Below, in pieces: positions 18,134-28,210 of a stretch of DNA of 64,000 nucleotides (the stretch's first letter is position 1; every line of letters starts with the position of its first letter). This DNA is from Dyadobacter sp. 676. GTDB lineage: Bacteria; Bacteroidota; Bacteroidia; Cytophagales; Spirosomataceae. Both the position numbers and the translations under genes were made by a program. The stretch is from assembly GCF_040448675.1 (NCBI RefSeq), contig NZ_CP159289.1:5005001-5069000 (forward strand). Direction: 5' to 3'. Below the pieces are notes generated by a model. That model saw only the letters and a program-made list of their open reading frames with translations, was not told the DNA's origin and made no database searches.

Positions 18134-19792
18134 ATGAAATTTAATAAACTGATATTGAGCTTTCTAGCCGGTTTCGCCGGGTTGCTTGCCGGCTGCGACG
18201 ACGCGTTTCTCGACACGCGGCCAACCGACATTATCTCCGACCAGGCCATCTGGGCCGATTCCGCATTGGCCGATGCGTATGTGGTAGGCCGTTATGTAGG
18301 CGTGCAGCTTTCGACCGAGGGCGACAAGCCGGGTTTCGGGCGGGGGTTCGAGGATGCCTGGATGAGCTCCGTTACCGACGAGTCGATCTGTAATTTCGAT
18401 AACGATACCTATTTCGTGCAGCAGGGCAATGCCGCACCCGACCGCACCGGCTGGATTTCCAACACCTGGACGCGCAGCTACCGCAGCATCCGCGAATGCA
18501 ACTACGGCCTGGCTAACCTCGACAAAGTGCCTATGAGCGAGTCGGGCAGGAAGCGCCTGAAAGCCGAGCTCCGCTTTATCCGCGCCTATCGTTACCATGA
18601 CCTGATCCGCAATTTCGGTGGTATCCCGATTATAGGCGACAAGGTGTACACCCTCGAAGACCGCGATTATACCGAACTCTACCAGCGCAAAAGCATCGAG
18701 GAAAGCCTCGCCTATGCCATTAGCGAGCTCGACGCCGCTGCGGCTGGTATGGCCGGTTCAACCGTAATCCCGGGCCGTGGTTCGGAAAATGCGGCATTGG
18801 CATTGAAAGCACGGTTGCTGCTGTATGCCGCAAGCCCGTTGTACAACAATGACCGGAACGACGCGGGCAAGTGGCAAAAAGCCGCCGACGCGGCCAAAGC
18901 GGTGATGGACAAGAATGCGTTTTCGCTGTACAACGACTACCGCAAGCTTTTTATCACCAACAATACTTCCGAAGATATTTTTATCCGGTTGTATTCGCCT
19001 ACCAACGAGCACACCAATCTCGAACTCGTGAATGGCCCGAATGGCTATGGCGGTTGGGCCGGAAACACGCCGTTACAGAACCTCGTGGATGATTATGAAA
19101 TGATGGACGGTACGAAAATCACCGACCCGAAATCGGGTTATAACCCGAAAGATCCCTATAAAAACCGAGATCCGCGCCTGACGATGAGTATTTTGTACAA
19201 CGGCGCGCCGTATCGCGAACGCAAGGTGGAGACATTCGTTCCCGGTGGGCTGGACAGCAAGGATGGCAACGAAAACTGGAACACGACCAAGACGGGTTAT
19301 TATGTATACAAATTTATCAATGACCAAAGCCCGATCCGCAATGCGAACCAGACCGCTACCCAGCCCTGGAAATACATCCGTTACGGCGAAATCCTGCTGA
19401 ACTACGCCGAGGCGCGTAACGAAGCCTCCGGCCCCGACGCGACGGTTTACAGCGCTGTTAACCAGATCCGCAAGCGCGCCGGAATGCCCGATTTGCCCTC
19501 CGGCCTCACACAGGCGGCCATGCGCGAGCGCATCCGTAACGAGCGCCGCGTGGAGCTAGCCTTCGAGGAGCACCGGTTCTACGACGTGCGCCGCTGGAAA
19601 ATCGCCAATATTACCGAAAATGTGCCCGCATATGGCGTGAGGCCCGAAAAGAAGCCCGACGGTTCCGTCGAATATGTGCGGATTATCGCATTGGAAGGAC
19701 GGAAATTCCAAGACAAAAACTACTGGCAGCCGATCCCGCAGAGCGAAATCCAGGCATCGGGCGGGGCATTGAAGCAAAATGCCGGTTACTAG
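18134..19792 (+). CDS. SusD/RagB family outer-membrane lipoprotein
   Basis: A 552-residue surface glycan-binding lipoprotein, partner lid of the preceding SusC. Lipoprotein signal peptide with lipobox LLAGC (cysteine near residue 22), followed by the family-typical DDAFLDTRPTDIISDQAIW. TPR-like helices include KRLKAELRFIRAYRYHDLIRNFGGIPII, a very conserved SusD block. The C-terminal SusD_RagB domain contains YIRYGEILLNYAEARNEA and RERIRNERRVELAFEEHRFYDVRRWK. The protein is complete and in frame. The gene is 13 bases after susC and 40 bases before the glycoside hydrolase, so the three probably form one operon. The glycan cannot be read from SusD itself; the downstream enzyme suggests alpha-galactosides. 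Confidence 0.95.
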   Translation: MKFNKLILSFLAGFAGLLAGCDDAFLDTRPTDIISDQAIWADSALADAYVVGRYVGVQLSTEGDKPGFGRGFEDAWMSSVTDESICNFDNDTYFVQQGNAAPDRTGWISNTWTRSYRSIRECNYGLANLDKVPMSESGRKRLKAELRFIRAYRYHDLIRNFGGIPIIGDKVYTLEDRDYTELYQRKSIEESLAYAISELDAAAAGMAGSTVIPGRGSENAALALKARLLLYAASPLYNNDRNDAGKWQKAADAAKAVMDKNAFSLYNDYRKLFITNNTSEDIFIRLYSPTNEHTNLELVNGPNGYGGWAGNTPLQNLVDDYEMMDGTKITDPKSGYNPKDPYKNRDPRLTMSILYNGAPYRERKVETFVPGGLDSKDGNENWNTTKTGYYVYKFINDQSPIRNANQTATQPWKYIRYGEILLNYAEARNEASGPDATVYSAVNQIRKRAGMPDLPSGLTQAAMRERIRNERRVELAFEEHRFYDVRRWKIANITENVPAYGVRPEKKPDGSVEYVRIIALEGRKFQDKNYWQPIPQSEIQASGGALKQNAGY

Positions 19793-19832
19793 TGCCGGTT
19801 CTATCTAAACATTAATCTGAAAATCATTCGGT

Positions 19833-22800
19833 ATGAAGAAAATATTTTCGATGCTGGAAGGGACTGCGCTGCACCGCCCGTTCGGCAGGACAGCCGGATT
19901 TTGCCGGGCAACGCTTCACCTGTGCCTGCTGTTGTTCGCCTACGCGAATGCTTCCGCCCAAAGCTACGAGGCGGAGAGCGGTGTGCTCTCCAATGGCGCC
20001 GATATCCAGGGCTGCGGCAGCTGCTCGGGCGGCAGCCAGGTGGGAAACCTCGGCAACGGGGCCGTGGTGATTCCCGTGAACGTCGCCGCGGCGGGTACTT
20101 ATAACCTGACCGTCACTTACAGCACCGGCGATCCCCGTACGATTAACGTAACGCCTAATGGCGGCACGCCGGTGGCCGTCTCCTGTCCGGCATCCGGAGG
20201 CTGGGCCACACCTGCGGCCATAACGGTAAGCATAGTTTTGAATGCAGGCAGCAACAGTATCCGGCTCGATAATACGTATGGTTACGGCCCGAATATCGAC
20301 AAGATCGCATTCTCGCCTGCCAATCCGCCCGATATCCGGAGCATCGCGTTCGGTACGAACAACCGGATCGATTATGACCTTGCCAACGGACATTACTCAG
20401 TTTACTTCAACAATAGCAAGGTAATCGGCGAAGCTACCGCCAGTGCCAATTCCGACCAGGTGCACGAGAGTACCGACTTTACGGGCCGGACCTATTCGAC
20501 GATGCCCATTACAGACGCATTCGGCAGCGGTACCAAGCATGTTATCACGATGACCAAAAGCGGGGCCATTGGTATGCAGCAGATATTTTACACCTATCCC
20601 GGAAAGGAGCATTTTTTTACCGAGCTGGTACTGACGGGCAATGGTTCCAATTGCTATAAAATGACGCCGCTGGTGTCCAATTACGTCGATATTCAGTCCA
20701 ACATCGACCGCCGCGCCTTGTTCGTGCCGTTCGACAATGACGCCTGGGTGCGCTATGATGCGAAAGAGGTTCGTTACGCCAATTTTTTCAGCTCGGAAGC
20801 GGGTGCGATCTATGACAACGCCAGCCGGAAGGGCCTTGTGATCGGTTCGGTGGAGCATTCGGTATGGAAAACGGGCGTGAACCTCGTAGGCGAGGGCAGA
20901 AGCACGACCAACTATGTGGCCGTGGTGGCCGGCTGGACACAGGAGAGCGTTACCCGCGACAAACGCGGCCATGGCTGGGTGTCGGTAGGCCAAACCGCAT
21001 GCCGATCGCCGCGCATCATGGTGAGCTACGACGCCGACTGGCGAAATGGCTTCGAGGCCTACGGCCAGGCGAATGCACTCGCCGAGCCGCGCTATGTTTT
21101 TAACTGGACGGCCAGCACGCCTTTCGGATGGAACAGCTGGGGAGCGATCCAGTCGTCGATTAACCTTCCCAAAGCCAGGTCGGTGGTCGATTTCTTCTCC
21201 ACCGGCGCGCCCGGTTTCCGGAACAGCGACAGCACCCTTTACATCGATCTGGATTCTTATTGGGACAATATGTCGGGAGGCGGCCTGAACGGCAATTTCA
21301 GCGAGCTTACGGAATTTGCCGCCTATTGCAAAAGCAAGGGGTTCAAACCGGGCATTTACTGGGCACCGTTTGTGGATTGGGGTAAATTCGCCCGGCAAAT
21401 GGAGGGCAGCAGCTACAACTATCAGGATGCCTGGACGAAAGTGAATGGCAATCCGGTTGAACTCGACGGTGCCTATGCATTGGACCCGACACATCCCGGT
21501 ACGAAAGCGCGCCTGCAAATGGTAATCGGCAAATTCATAGCCTGCGGTTTTGAAATGATCAAGATCGACTTCCTGGGGCACGCGGCCCTGGAAGCGGACA
21601 GCTATTACGACAATACCATTCACACGGGCATGGAAGCCTACCGCAAGGGTATGGAGTACCTTATCGACCAGCTCGACGGCAAAATGCTCGTATACGCCGC
21701 CATTTCACCTAACCTAGCTACCGGGCGCTATGCACATATGCGCAGGATCGCCTGCGATGCGTACAAGGACATCAACGAAACCGCCTACACGCTCAACAGC
21801 ACCACTTATGGCTGGTGGCAAAAGCATATTTACAACTACCTGGATGCCGACCATCTTGTTTTCGGCTCGCAAACCGAAGGTGAAAACCGTGCCCGGCTTG
21901 CATCCGGCATCGTGACCGGGACGCTCATTACCGGCGATGATTTTTCGACCACCGGCACGTGGACGGCCAGGGCGCAGGCGCTGCTTCAAAACGAAGACCT
22001 GCTGAATCTGGCGGCCGGAGGTACGGTATTCACGCCGGTTGAAGGCAACACGGGCAACCAGGCCAATGAAGTGTTTGTCAGGAACGCAGGTAACAGGTCA
22101 TATCTGGCTATTTTTAACTACGGCGGAACCTCCAAAACTTTCAATATCGACCTGCAACGCGCTGGCATGAGCGGCACCGATAATTATACCACCCGTGAGC
22201 TATTCAGTGGCGCCACCGGTGCGCGCCAGGCGGCGACCCACGTGCAAGGCACATTTTCCATTACGGTACCGGCCGCAGACGCCGCCATCGTGGAGTTCAA
22301 CGACACCGCCCTGCCCGTGACTTTCATCAGCTTTACCGCCGAAAAATCGAATACCGGTACATTGCTCCAATGGAAAACAGCCGGCGAAACGAATAACAGG
22401 GAGTTTATAATCGAGCGCAGCACGGATGGAAAGGTATTTAAAGCGATCGGCAAGGTGCCGGGTGCGGGCGATTCGTCCGTGGAAAAGCGCTATGCCTACC
22501 ACGACCTCGCGCCGGTGACCGGCGTCATTAACTACTATCGTTTGAAACAGGTCGATTTCGACGGACACTCGGAAAAATCGGTGGTCCGGCAGGTGAACTA
22601 CCGCAAAGCGGACGATACCAAATCGCGGATCAACATTTATCCGAATCCGGGTGCAGACGAGCTGAATATAAGACTCAACCAGTCGCTGGAAGGAAAAGTG
22701 GTGGTGCGGCTTGTGGACATGAACGGCAAATGCATGCTTTCCCGGAGTTACACCAACCCGTCGGAAGTTATTTCGGTGCCCGGCATCAGGCCCTTGCGTG

Positions 22801-22871
22801 CCGGGAATTATATCGTGGAAGTGGAATCGGCAGACGGGCTCGTACAGAATACTAAATTCAACAAGAACTGA
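19833..22871 (+). CDS. Clan GH-D (alpha-galactosidase-like) glycoside hydrolase with CBM and T9SS tail
   Basis: A 1,012-residue secreted enzyme. Order: signal region with a cleavage-like ANASAQ (to about 43), a CBM6/35-like module (YEAESGVLSNGADIQGCGSC... to about 165), a beta-sandwich, then a TIM barrel opening FGWNSWGAI as in GH27/GH36. MIKIDFLGH (Asp about 579) fits the catalytic nucleophile of clan GH-D. IYWAPF and LYIDLDSYW are further barrel strands. The final hundred residues contain RINIYPNPG and RAGNYIVEVES, the type A C-terminal signal of type IX secretion, so the enzyme is exported across the outer membrane or displayed. It is the only hydrolase in the operon with susC/susD. Specificity for alpha-galactosides is inferred from fold only. 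Confidence 0.85.
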   Translation: MKKIFSMLEGTALHRPFGRTAGFCRATLHLCLLLFAYANASAQSYEAESGVLSNGADIQGCGSCSGGSQVGNLGNGAVVIPVNVAAAGTYNLTVTYSTGDPRTINVTPNGGTPVAVSCPASGGWATPAAITVSIVLNAGSNSIRLDNTYGYGPNIDKIAFSPANPPDIRSIAFGTNNRIDYDLANGHYSVYFNNSKVIGEATASANSDQVHESTDFTGRTYSTMPITDAFGSGTKHVITMTKSGAIGMQQIFYTYPGKEHFFTELVLTGNGSNCYKMTPLVSNYVDIQSNIDRRALFVPFDNDAWVRYDAKEVRYANFFSSEAGAIYDNASRKGLVIGSVEHSVWKTGVNLVGEGRSTTNYVAVVAGWTQESVTRDKRGHGWVSVGQTACRSPRIMVSYDADWRNGFEAYGQANALAEPRYVFNWTASTPFGWNSWGAIQSSINLPKARSVVDFFSTGAPGFRNSDSTLYIDLDSYWDNMSGGGLNGNFSELTEFAAYCKSKGFKPGIYWAPFVDWGKFARQMEGSSYNYQDAWTKVNGNPVELDGAYALDPTHPGTKARLQMVIGKFIACGFEMIKIDFLGHAALEADSYYDNTIHTGMEAYRKGMEYLIDQLDGKMLVYAAISPNLATGRYAHMRRIACDAYKDINETAYTLNSTTYGWWQKHIYNYLDADHLVFGSQTEGENRARLASGIVTGTLITGDDFSTTGTWTARAQALLQNEDLLNLAAGGTVFTPVEGNTGNQANEVFVRNAGNRSYLAIFNYGGTSKTFNIDLQRAGMSGTDNYTTRELFSGATGARQAATHVQGTFSITVPAADAAIVEFNDTALPVTFISFTAEKSNTGTLLQWKTAGETNNREFIIERSTDGKVFKAIGKVPGAGDSSVEKRYAYHDLAPVTGVINYYRLKQVDFDGHSEKSVVRQVNYRKADDTKSRINIYPNPGADELNIRLNQSLEGKVVVRLVDMNGKCMLSRSYTNPSEVISVPGIRPLRAGNYIVEVESADGLVQNTKFNKN

Positions 22872-22893
22872 GAATAGGTTAAATGGTAGTTTG

Positions 22894-22928
22894 GAAAATG
22901 GCGGAAGGCAGGGACTTTCGCCATTTTT
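22894..22928 (+). terminator. Rho-independent terminator of the fecR/susCD/GH operon
   Basis: AAAATGGCG (22894-22902) pairs with CGCCATTTT (22918-22926), with additional inner AAG/CTT pairing, and ends in a run of T's. It lies 23 bases after the hydrolase stop codon. Confidence 0.75.
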
Positions 22929-23165
22929 TATTTTCAGGGAGGGAGCAGGCCGTTATCGCGCATCGATTGATGCAGATATTTTGTTTAGAAAAATTTCTAT
23001 AAATTGTAATAATGCCTGATTTACATATAAGCAATAGTTTTACGTATGTCGGCCGTATCGATTTGGTAATTGCAATAGTATTGTTGTCATGAAGTAGTGT
23101 AATTGTATTTAAATTGCATACTGTATAAACTTCGTAAGAAATACCCCGACCCGCTCAACTCCGTG

Positions 23166-26100
23166 ATGAAAACCCTCTTTTATGCGCTGATGACAGCCGT
23201 TCTTTGCGTGTGTCCGGCCCGTGCACAGCCGGGGCGGCCGATCGTTCTGCAGTTCAATACCGATAATGGCCTGCCTCAGAACAGCGTAAAGGACATTGCA
23301 TTCGACGAATGGGGATTTTGTTGGCTCGCCACCGAAATGGGACTTGTACGCTACGACGGTCAACGTTTTGAGACATACGGTACCTCCGAAATCGAAGGTC
23401 TGGAGTCGGACAGGATAGAGGGCCTTACGGCCGACGCGCGCGGCACCCTCTACGCGCGGGCATACGGCGAGCAGGTCATCCGGATAGCTATTTCGGGAAA
23501 ATATGCCGCACCCGCGCCGGTACTATTGCCCAAATGGTATGTTCACGTAGGCCTGCAAGGGGTAGCGGTGGATGAAAAAAAGATGCTGAAAAAGCTGGCC
23601 GATTTCTATAATCACCTCACCACCGGGCCATTTCTGTACGCGTCGAGCGTTTCCAACAGCGAGATATACCTTCGAAATCAGGACAGCCTGTTATTCATAT
23701 CGCCCGGTCAAACCAGGCCGGTGAAAATCAGGACTTATTCCGGCCTGTACCCGCAATACACCTTGTTCGCCGGGCAGTTTCTGGTTTGCATTCTGCCGGG
23801 TAACCGGATCGAGGTGTGGAAAAACGGCCGGCTGCTGCCGCAGTACACGTCGGTAACCGGTCCGTTGGCATCCAACGCACAATTTCTGGCAGGGGATTTT
23901 TTAAGTTTTCCGGCTGCCGACGGCTTTTTCGTATATGTGGGCGCTGATCTTTACAAAGTTTCACTGCACGGCGGAGGTCTCCGATCTGAAATCGAACTGC
24001 AAAATATCCAAGTGCACGGATTGAGCAGCATCCGCTATGTGCCGGAGCAGGCCACTTACTATCTGGGCTCGTCGACGGACGGCCTGTTCAAAGTAAGGCG
24101 ATCCCCGTTCGGTGGCCCGCCTGTGATGGTGCCGCCCCTGAACGAAAGCCTTTATGCCCAGGCATATTCGGGTGACGGAGGGCTGATCGTGAGGAATATG
24201 GTGGTGTGGCCAGACAAAGTACCCCGCCGATTACCCATTAAAAATGAAATTGCCTCGCTGCTTTTCACGACGGCCGACGGGCAGTTGTATTATGAACAGG
24301 ACTTCACACTCCGGAAAATGGATATCCGGAGCGGACGGATCCGCGACCTGGCGGCTGTGGAACGCAGGCTTGTTCATATGAGCCCCGCTGGTGGAGGCAA
24401 TTACTTTTTCGCTCAAAACAATGGATTCGCCAAACTGGTGAACGATAAGGGGGCCGGTTTCAAGGAATTTCCCGAGAAAACGAACATTCTGTACGCGAAG
24501 CAGCTGAGACCGTCCTATTTCCTGGTTTGCACGGAGAATGGCCTGAAATGGTATGATTACGAACGTAACCGTATCGATAAATCGGTTCTGGAATCGATGG
24601 CGATACGGACTGTGTACCTCGAAAAGGACGGCAAAATGTGGATTTCGACTTACGGAAAGGGGTTTTATCTTTTGCATAACAACAGGCTCCACCGGATGCC
24701 TTTCGGGCCGCGGCAGGCGTTGAAAACGGTCCACTCCTTTATCGAGGACGGTCATGGCTTTTTCTGGTTGCCGAGCAACAACGGCCTTTTCAAAGTAAGG
24801 AAAAGCGATTTGTCGGCCTATGCCGAAAGACGGCTCGAAAAGATCTATTTTTTTCGTTTCGAGCGGTCGGACGGCCTGCCTACCAATGAGTTCAACGGTG
24901 GGTGCGATCCGCCTTATTTGTGGTTGAAAGACAGCTTGTTATCGCTTCCTTCCATGAAAGGGCTGGTTTGGTTTTATCCCAACAAGCTGAAACCCTATTT
25001 TCCGTCCCGGGGAATTTTTGTGGATAGCCTGATGCTCAACAACCGGCCGGAGGACCTTCATGCGCAGGGCATTACCCTCGATCCGGATTTCAAACGGCTT
25101 TCCATTAAAATCTCCTCTCCGTATTTTGGCAATCCGGAGAATCTCGGACTGGAATACCGGGTAGCCGACCTCGATGCGGACTGGCACCCGGTGGACAAAA
25201 CCGGGCAGGTGGCGATCAACAGCCTGCCCGCCGGGAATTACCGCCTGATGGTGCGGCGAAGCGGCGGCGTGCGCTCGTCGGGTCGGAATGCGCTGGAATT
25301 CGGGATCACCGTACGGCCATGGTTTTACAATACCTGGTGGTTTTACCTGTTTTGCATTTGCGTATCGGTGCTGGTAGGCTATCTGTTGTTCAAAAGAAGG
25401 CTTACCAAGCTGGAACGCGAAGCCGTGGCACTCGAAAATATCATTTCAGACCGTACCCGTGAGCTGAAAAGCGCCGTGGACGAGTTGGCCAGGTCGGAAA
25501 TGGCGCTGCTGGAAAGCAATCGTTTCAAAGATCATGTCATTACCATGGTGCTCCACGATATGCGTTCGCCATTGCGGTTCATCTCGCTCATCAGCGGTAA
25601 TCTTTTGAAAAACCACACGCAGCTCACGCCCCCCGGACCTGGACGCTTACCTGGGCGACCTTCATATGGGCACGCAGAACCTGCTGGGTTTTACCGAACA
25701 GTTTTTTATGTGGATCGGTACGCAGCAGCAAGGTTTCAAGATCAGCAGGGTATTGTTCGCGGTCAATGCGCTATTCGAGGAAATTGCTTCGCTGTATAAA
25801 GAGCTTTTCAAAGTCAATCATAACAAACTCACCATTGTATACACCGATCTCACATGTGTTTCGGACTATCAGATTCTTTCCGTGGTGATCCGGAACCTGA
25901 TCGACAATGCCAACAAGAATACCCACAACGGAGAAATCACGCTTTCCTGTCATGAAGAGGGCGGCATGCTGCGAATCGCCGTTTCGGATACGGGTCAGGG
26001 GCTCAGCGACGAGCAGATCGCCCTTTTTATGAGCCGCGACCGGCATGCCGGCAACCGGGCAACGGGCAGCCTGCTCATCCACACGATGCTCGACTATATT

Positions 26101-26220
26101 CAGGGCAGCATTTCGGTGGTTAGCGGAGCGGGCAGGGGCAGCACATTCACGATTATCCTTCCGGATCTGCGTCAATCTGATACGTCTGGGCAAGATGGTT
26201 CAGTTCCAGCAGGTTCTTGA
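23166..26220 (+). CDS. Beta-propeller sensor histidine kinase (frame change at C6)
   Basis: A two-component sensor of about 1,017 residues when corrected. The ATG at 23166 gives a signal peptide (MKTLFYALMTAVLCVCPARA). The periplasmic part starts QFNTDNGLPQNSVKDIAFDEWGF, the ligand-sensor two-component propeller (Reg_prop) pattern, and ends with a Y_Y_Y-type domain. A membrane helix (WWFYLFCICVSVLVGYLLF) leads to a coiled coil and the phospho-acceptor HDMRSPLRFIS. The frame then changes at six C's (25629-25634); with one C fewer it continues LTPPDLDAYLGDLHMGTQNLLGF into the ATPase domain (RNLIDNANKNT, SDTGQGLSD, GAGRGSTFTIIL). Unlike Bacteroides HTCS proteins it has no fused response regulator. 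It lies just downstream of the polysaccharide locus. Confidence 0.88.
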
Positions 26221-26803
26221 TTTCCAGCTTATCGAAGACCCGGCACCGGAAACTGCTGGCCGTCGACGCGCTGATCGACAGCGCATTCGCCACTTCGAGC
26301 GCACCGTACCCTTTAAGCAGCAGAAGCGCCACTTCGAACTCGCGCTTGGAAAGCTTGTCGAACGGAGAATTGGCCGCATTGCCCGTCAATGCATTGGAGA
26401 AAATATCGCCCTGAGACCTCGAAATATACCTGCGGCCCTGGCTTACGGCGCGGATCGCTTCGGCAAGCACCTCGTCCGGTTCGGTTTTGTTGACGTACCC
26501 CAGGGCGCCGGCGCGGAAAAAGCGCATGGCAAAAACCTTGTCGGGCTTCATCGTTACCACGAGCACTTTCAGGTTGGGCCGGATGCCCAGAATATCGGGC
26601 AGCAGCGCCAGTTCGTTCGTTTCGGGCATGTTCAGGTCGGTAATGAGGAGGTCGAACTCGTTCTCCCGTACCTTCTCGATCACCTGACGACCGGTTTCGG
26701 CGAATTCGACGGCCACATTAAATCCAAGCACGTCCTTCACGACCATATGAAGTCCTTTGCGAACGAGCTGGTGATCGTCGGCTATGAGTATCGAGAGGGC
26801 CAT
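26153..26803 (-). CDS. NarL/FixJ-family response regulator
   Basis: A 216-residue response regulator, read from the ATG at 26803 (MALSILIADDH); an ATG 15 bases upstream would add MPIST. The receiver domain is canonical: acidic DD pair at residues 9-10, phospho-acceptor Asp56 in DLLITDLNMPE, and the conserved Lys in GYVNKTEPDE. The C-terminal LuxR-type helix-turn-helix is LSKREFEVALLLLKGYGALEVANALSISASTASSFRCRVFDKLEI. Its 3' end overlaps the 3' end of the sensor kinase by 68 bases on the opposite strand. Because it is the only canonical receiver nearby, it is the best candidate partner of that kinase, although convergent transcription is unusual for a cognate pair. Confidence 0.92.
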   Translation of the reverse strand: MALSILIADDHQLVRKGLHMVVKDVLGFNVAVEFAETGRQVIEKVRENEFDLLITDLNMPETNELALLPDILGIRPNLKVLVVTMKPDKVFAMRFFRAGALGYVNKTEPDEVLAEAIRAVSQGRRYISRSQGDIFSNALTGNAANSPFDKLSKREFEVALLLLKGYGALEVANALSISASTASSFRCRVFDKLEIKNLLELNHLAQTYQIDADPEG

Positions 26804-26930
26804 AGTTGAAATGGGCATTTCAGCGCCACGAATCGGTCGTAATGGCGGAAATTATAGATTTCAAACTAAATAACAAAATGTGATACAAACCGTGCAAGTT
26901 ACAGCGAGGCGGCAAGTTCGACGATGTTCA

Positions 26931-27536
26931 TCACATTTTTTTCAGCATGATTGTCCGCTTGATCGTGCTTACGGTGCTGTTCCTGATTTTCAGCAACGCG
27001 GCGATTTCGGATGTTTTCATGCCGGTTACCAGCAGGGTGGCAACCTCGTGCTCGCGGGCGGAAAGCGTATTGGGCTTTCTTTGAAAGTTGTATTTCAAAA
27101 AATTGCGGATATAGGCATGGTTGATGGGGTCGAAAATGAACTCGTAGCCGAACTTTTGTAGCGTAGTTTGGCAAATGTAGGGCCTGGCAGCCAGCACGTC
27201 GCGGATACAGGCCTCGGCCTCGTCGTCGCGGCAGGCTTTCGAAATGCAGCCGATGGCCCCCGAAAGCATGAGCGACAATGCCTTTTTGTAGAGATTGTCG
27301 TTGTACATGATCACCCACCGGATGGTTCTGTATTTGGCAACCAGCCTGGAATCGATGCCGGCTTTCTCGTTCAGGCCGGCTACGACTAGGTCGATTTTAT
27401 GTTGTGAAAGATATTGCGATACGCCGGAGATGGTATTCGTTTCGAAGAAAACGAAATCTTTCCCCAGTCCACCGAGAAATTCCCTGAGTCCCGTCAGGAT
27501 CACGGGATGCGAATCAAATAAAACGACGTTGCGCAT
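26931..27536 (-). CDS. LuxR-type regulator with degenerate receiver domain
   Basis: A 201-residue protein; I start it at MRNVVLFDSHPVIL (27536) because the upstream in-frame stretch is out of character. It has the length and order of a NarL-type response regulator, and its helix-turn-helix is good (LSAREHEVATLLVTGMKTSEIAALLKIRNSTVSTIKRTI). The receiver half is degenerate: the acidic pair is reduced to FDSH and the phospho-acceptor position in DLVVAGLNE is Gly54 where Asp is expected. Such proteins usually act independently of phosphorylation. The start overlaps the preceding gene by 23 bases, so the two are translationally coupled. Confidence 0.8.
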   Translation of the reverse strand: MRNVVLFDSHPVILTGLREFLGGLGKDFVFFETNTISGVSQYLSQHKIDLVVAGLNEKAGIDSRLVAKYRTIRWVIMYNDNLYKKALSLMLSGAIGCISKACRDDEAEACIRDVLAARPYICQTTLQKFGYEFIFDPINHAYIRNFLKYNFQRKPNTLSAREHEVATLLVTGMKTSEIAALLKIRNSTVSTIKRTIMLKKM

Positions 27537-27981
27537 GGAAAGCGTGGATATCGAAATGGCGTGCGGACTGATGTGTCGCGTCGGTGAGCGCGCGGGTATA
27601 GAGGCAGGTATGGCGCCGCCTGGCGAGTACCGCCAAAATGCCTGTCCTGAGTTCGGCATCGACGCATTTCTTGGACATGCATGCGCCCGCGCCGAGGGTC
27701 ATAAGGCCGATCGCATTTTCGGCGCCTTCTTCGGTGTAAAGCAGGGCTGTTTTTGAAAGCGTTAGCGAAAGTTTGCGGGAGTCAAAAGTACCCGGCTCAT
27801 TCACGCTCAGGATAACGAGATCGAAATCGGACGAGGTCAGATATTTATAAAATTGATGCTTTGCCGCGGCTTCGGTGAGGTTCATCGGGAGCGCCATGTT
27901 TTCGAGCATGAGCCGGATTCCCTTACGGGTAATAGGGTGCATATCGAAAATTAATACTTTAAGAGGTGTGTCATGTTTCAT
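27514..27981 (-). CDS. Stand-alone degenerate receiver-domain protein
   Basis: A 155-residue protein starting MKHDTPLKVLIFDMHPITRKG at 27981. It aligns by eye along the receiver half of the next gene (FDMHP/FDSHP, DLVILSVNE/DLVVAGLNE, ACMSKKCVD/GCISKACRD) but stops before any helix-turn-helix. The phospho-acceptor position is Ser59 where Asp is expected. It overlaps the following regulator gene by 23 bases. It may be a duplicated receiver that lost its output domain, possibly working as a dimerisation partner of its neighbour. The last 25 residues (ALTDATHQSARHFDIH...) show no family character and could reflect decay. Confidence 0.65.
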   Translation of the reverse strand: MKHDTPLKVLIFDMHPITRKGIRLMLENMALPMNLTEAAAKHQFYKYLTSSDFDLVILSVNEPGTFDSRKLSLTLSKTALLYTEEGAENAIGLMTLGAGACMSKKCVDAELRTGILAVLARRRHTCLYTRALTDATHQSARHFDIHAFHAQRRFI

Positions 27982-28210
27982 TATCAGGGGTGTAAATTTT
28001 AGTCGGTACAAATATCACGCCCTGAAATTTCCCGATTGGTAGCTTTCTGCCGAACCGGTTGTGGCTTTGAAGCCACAAATAATCGTTTGCCCGTCGGATA
28101 GCGGACTACCGGCCCCAGCGGAGCGCCCGGCGGCCCGAATCCCGCTTTGCGTTCCGGAAGCGGAAGACCTGAAATTGTGTGAAATGGGGGAGCGAAAACC
28201 GGCTCGTGCG

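Noticed and set aside
23166..26220. Hybrid sensor/response regulator (HTCS-type) protein
   Set aside because: After the ATPase domain the protein ends; there is no receiver or AraC output domain in either frame.
27514..27981. Frame error truncating the stand-alone receiver gene
   Set aside because: The next regulator gene begins inside its 3' end, and I see no continuing helix-turn-helix in other frames before that start.
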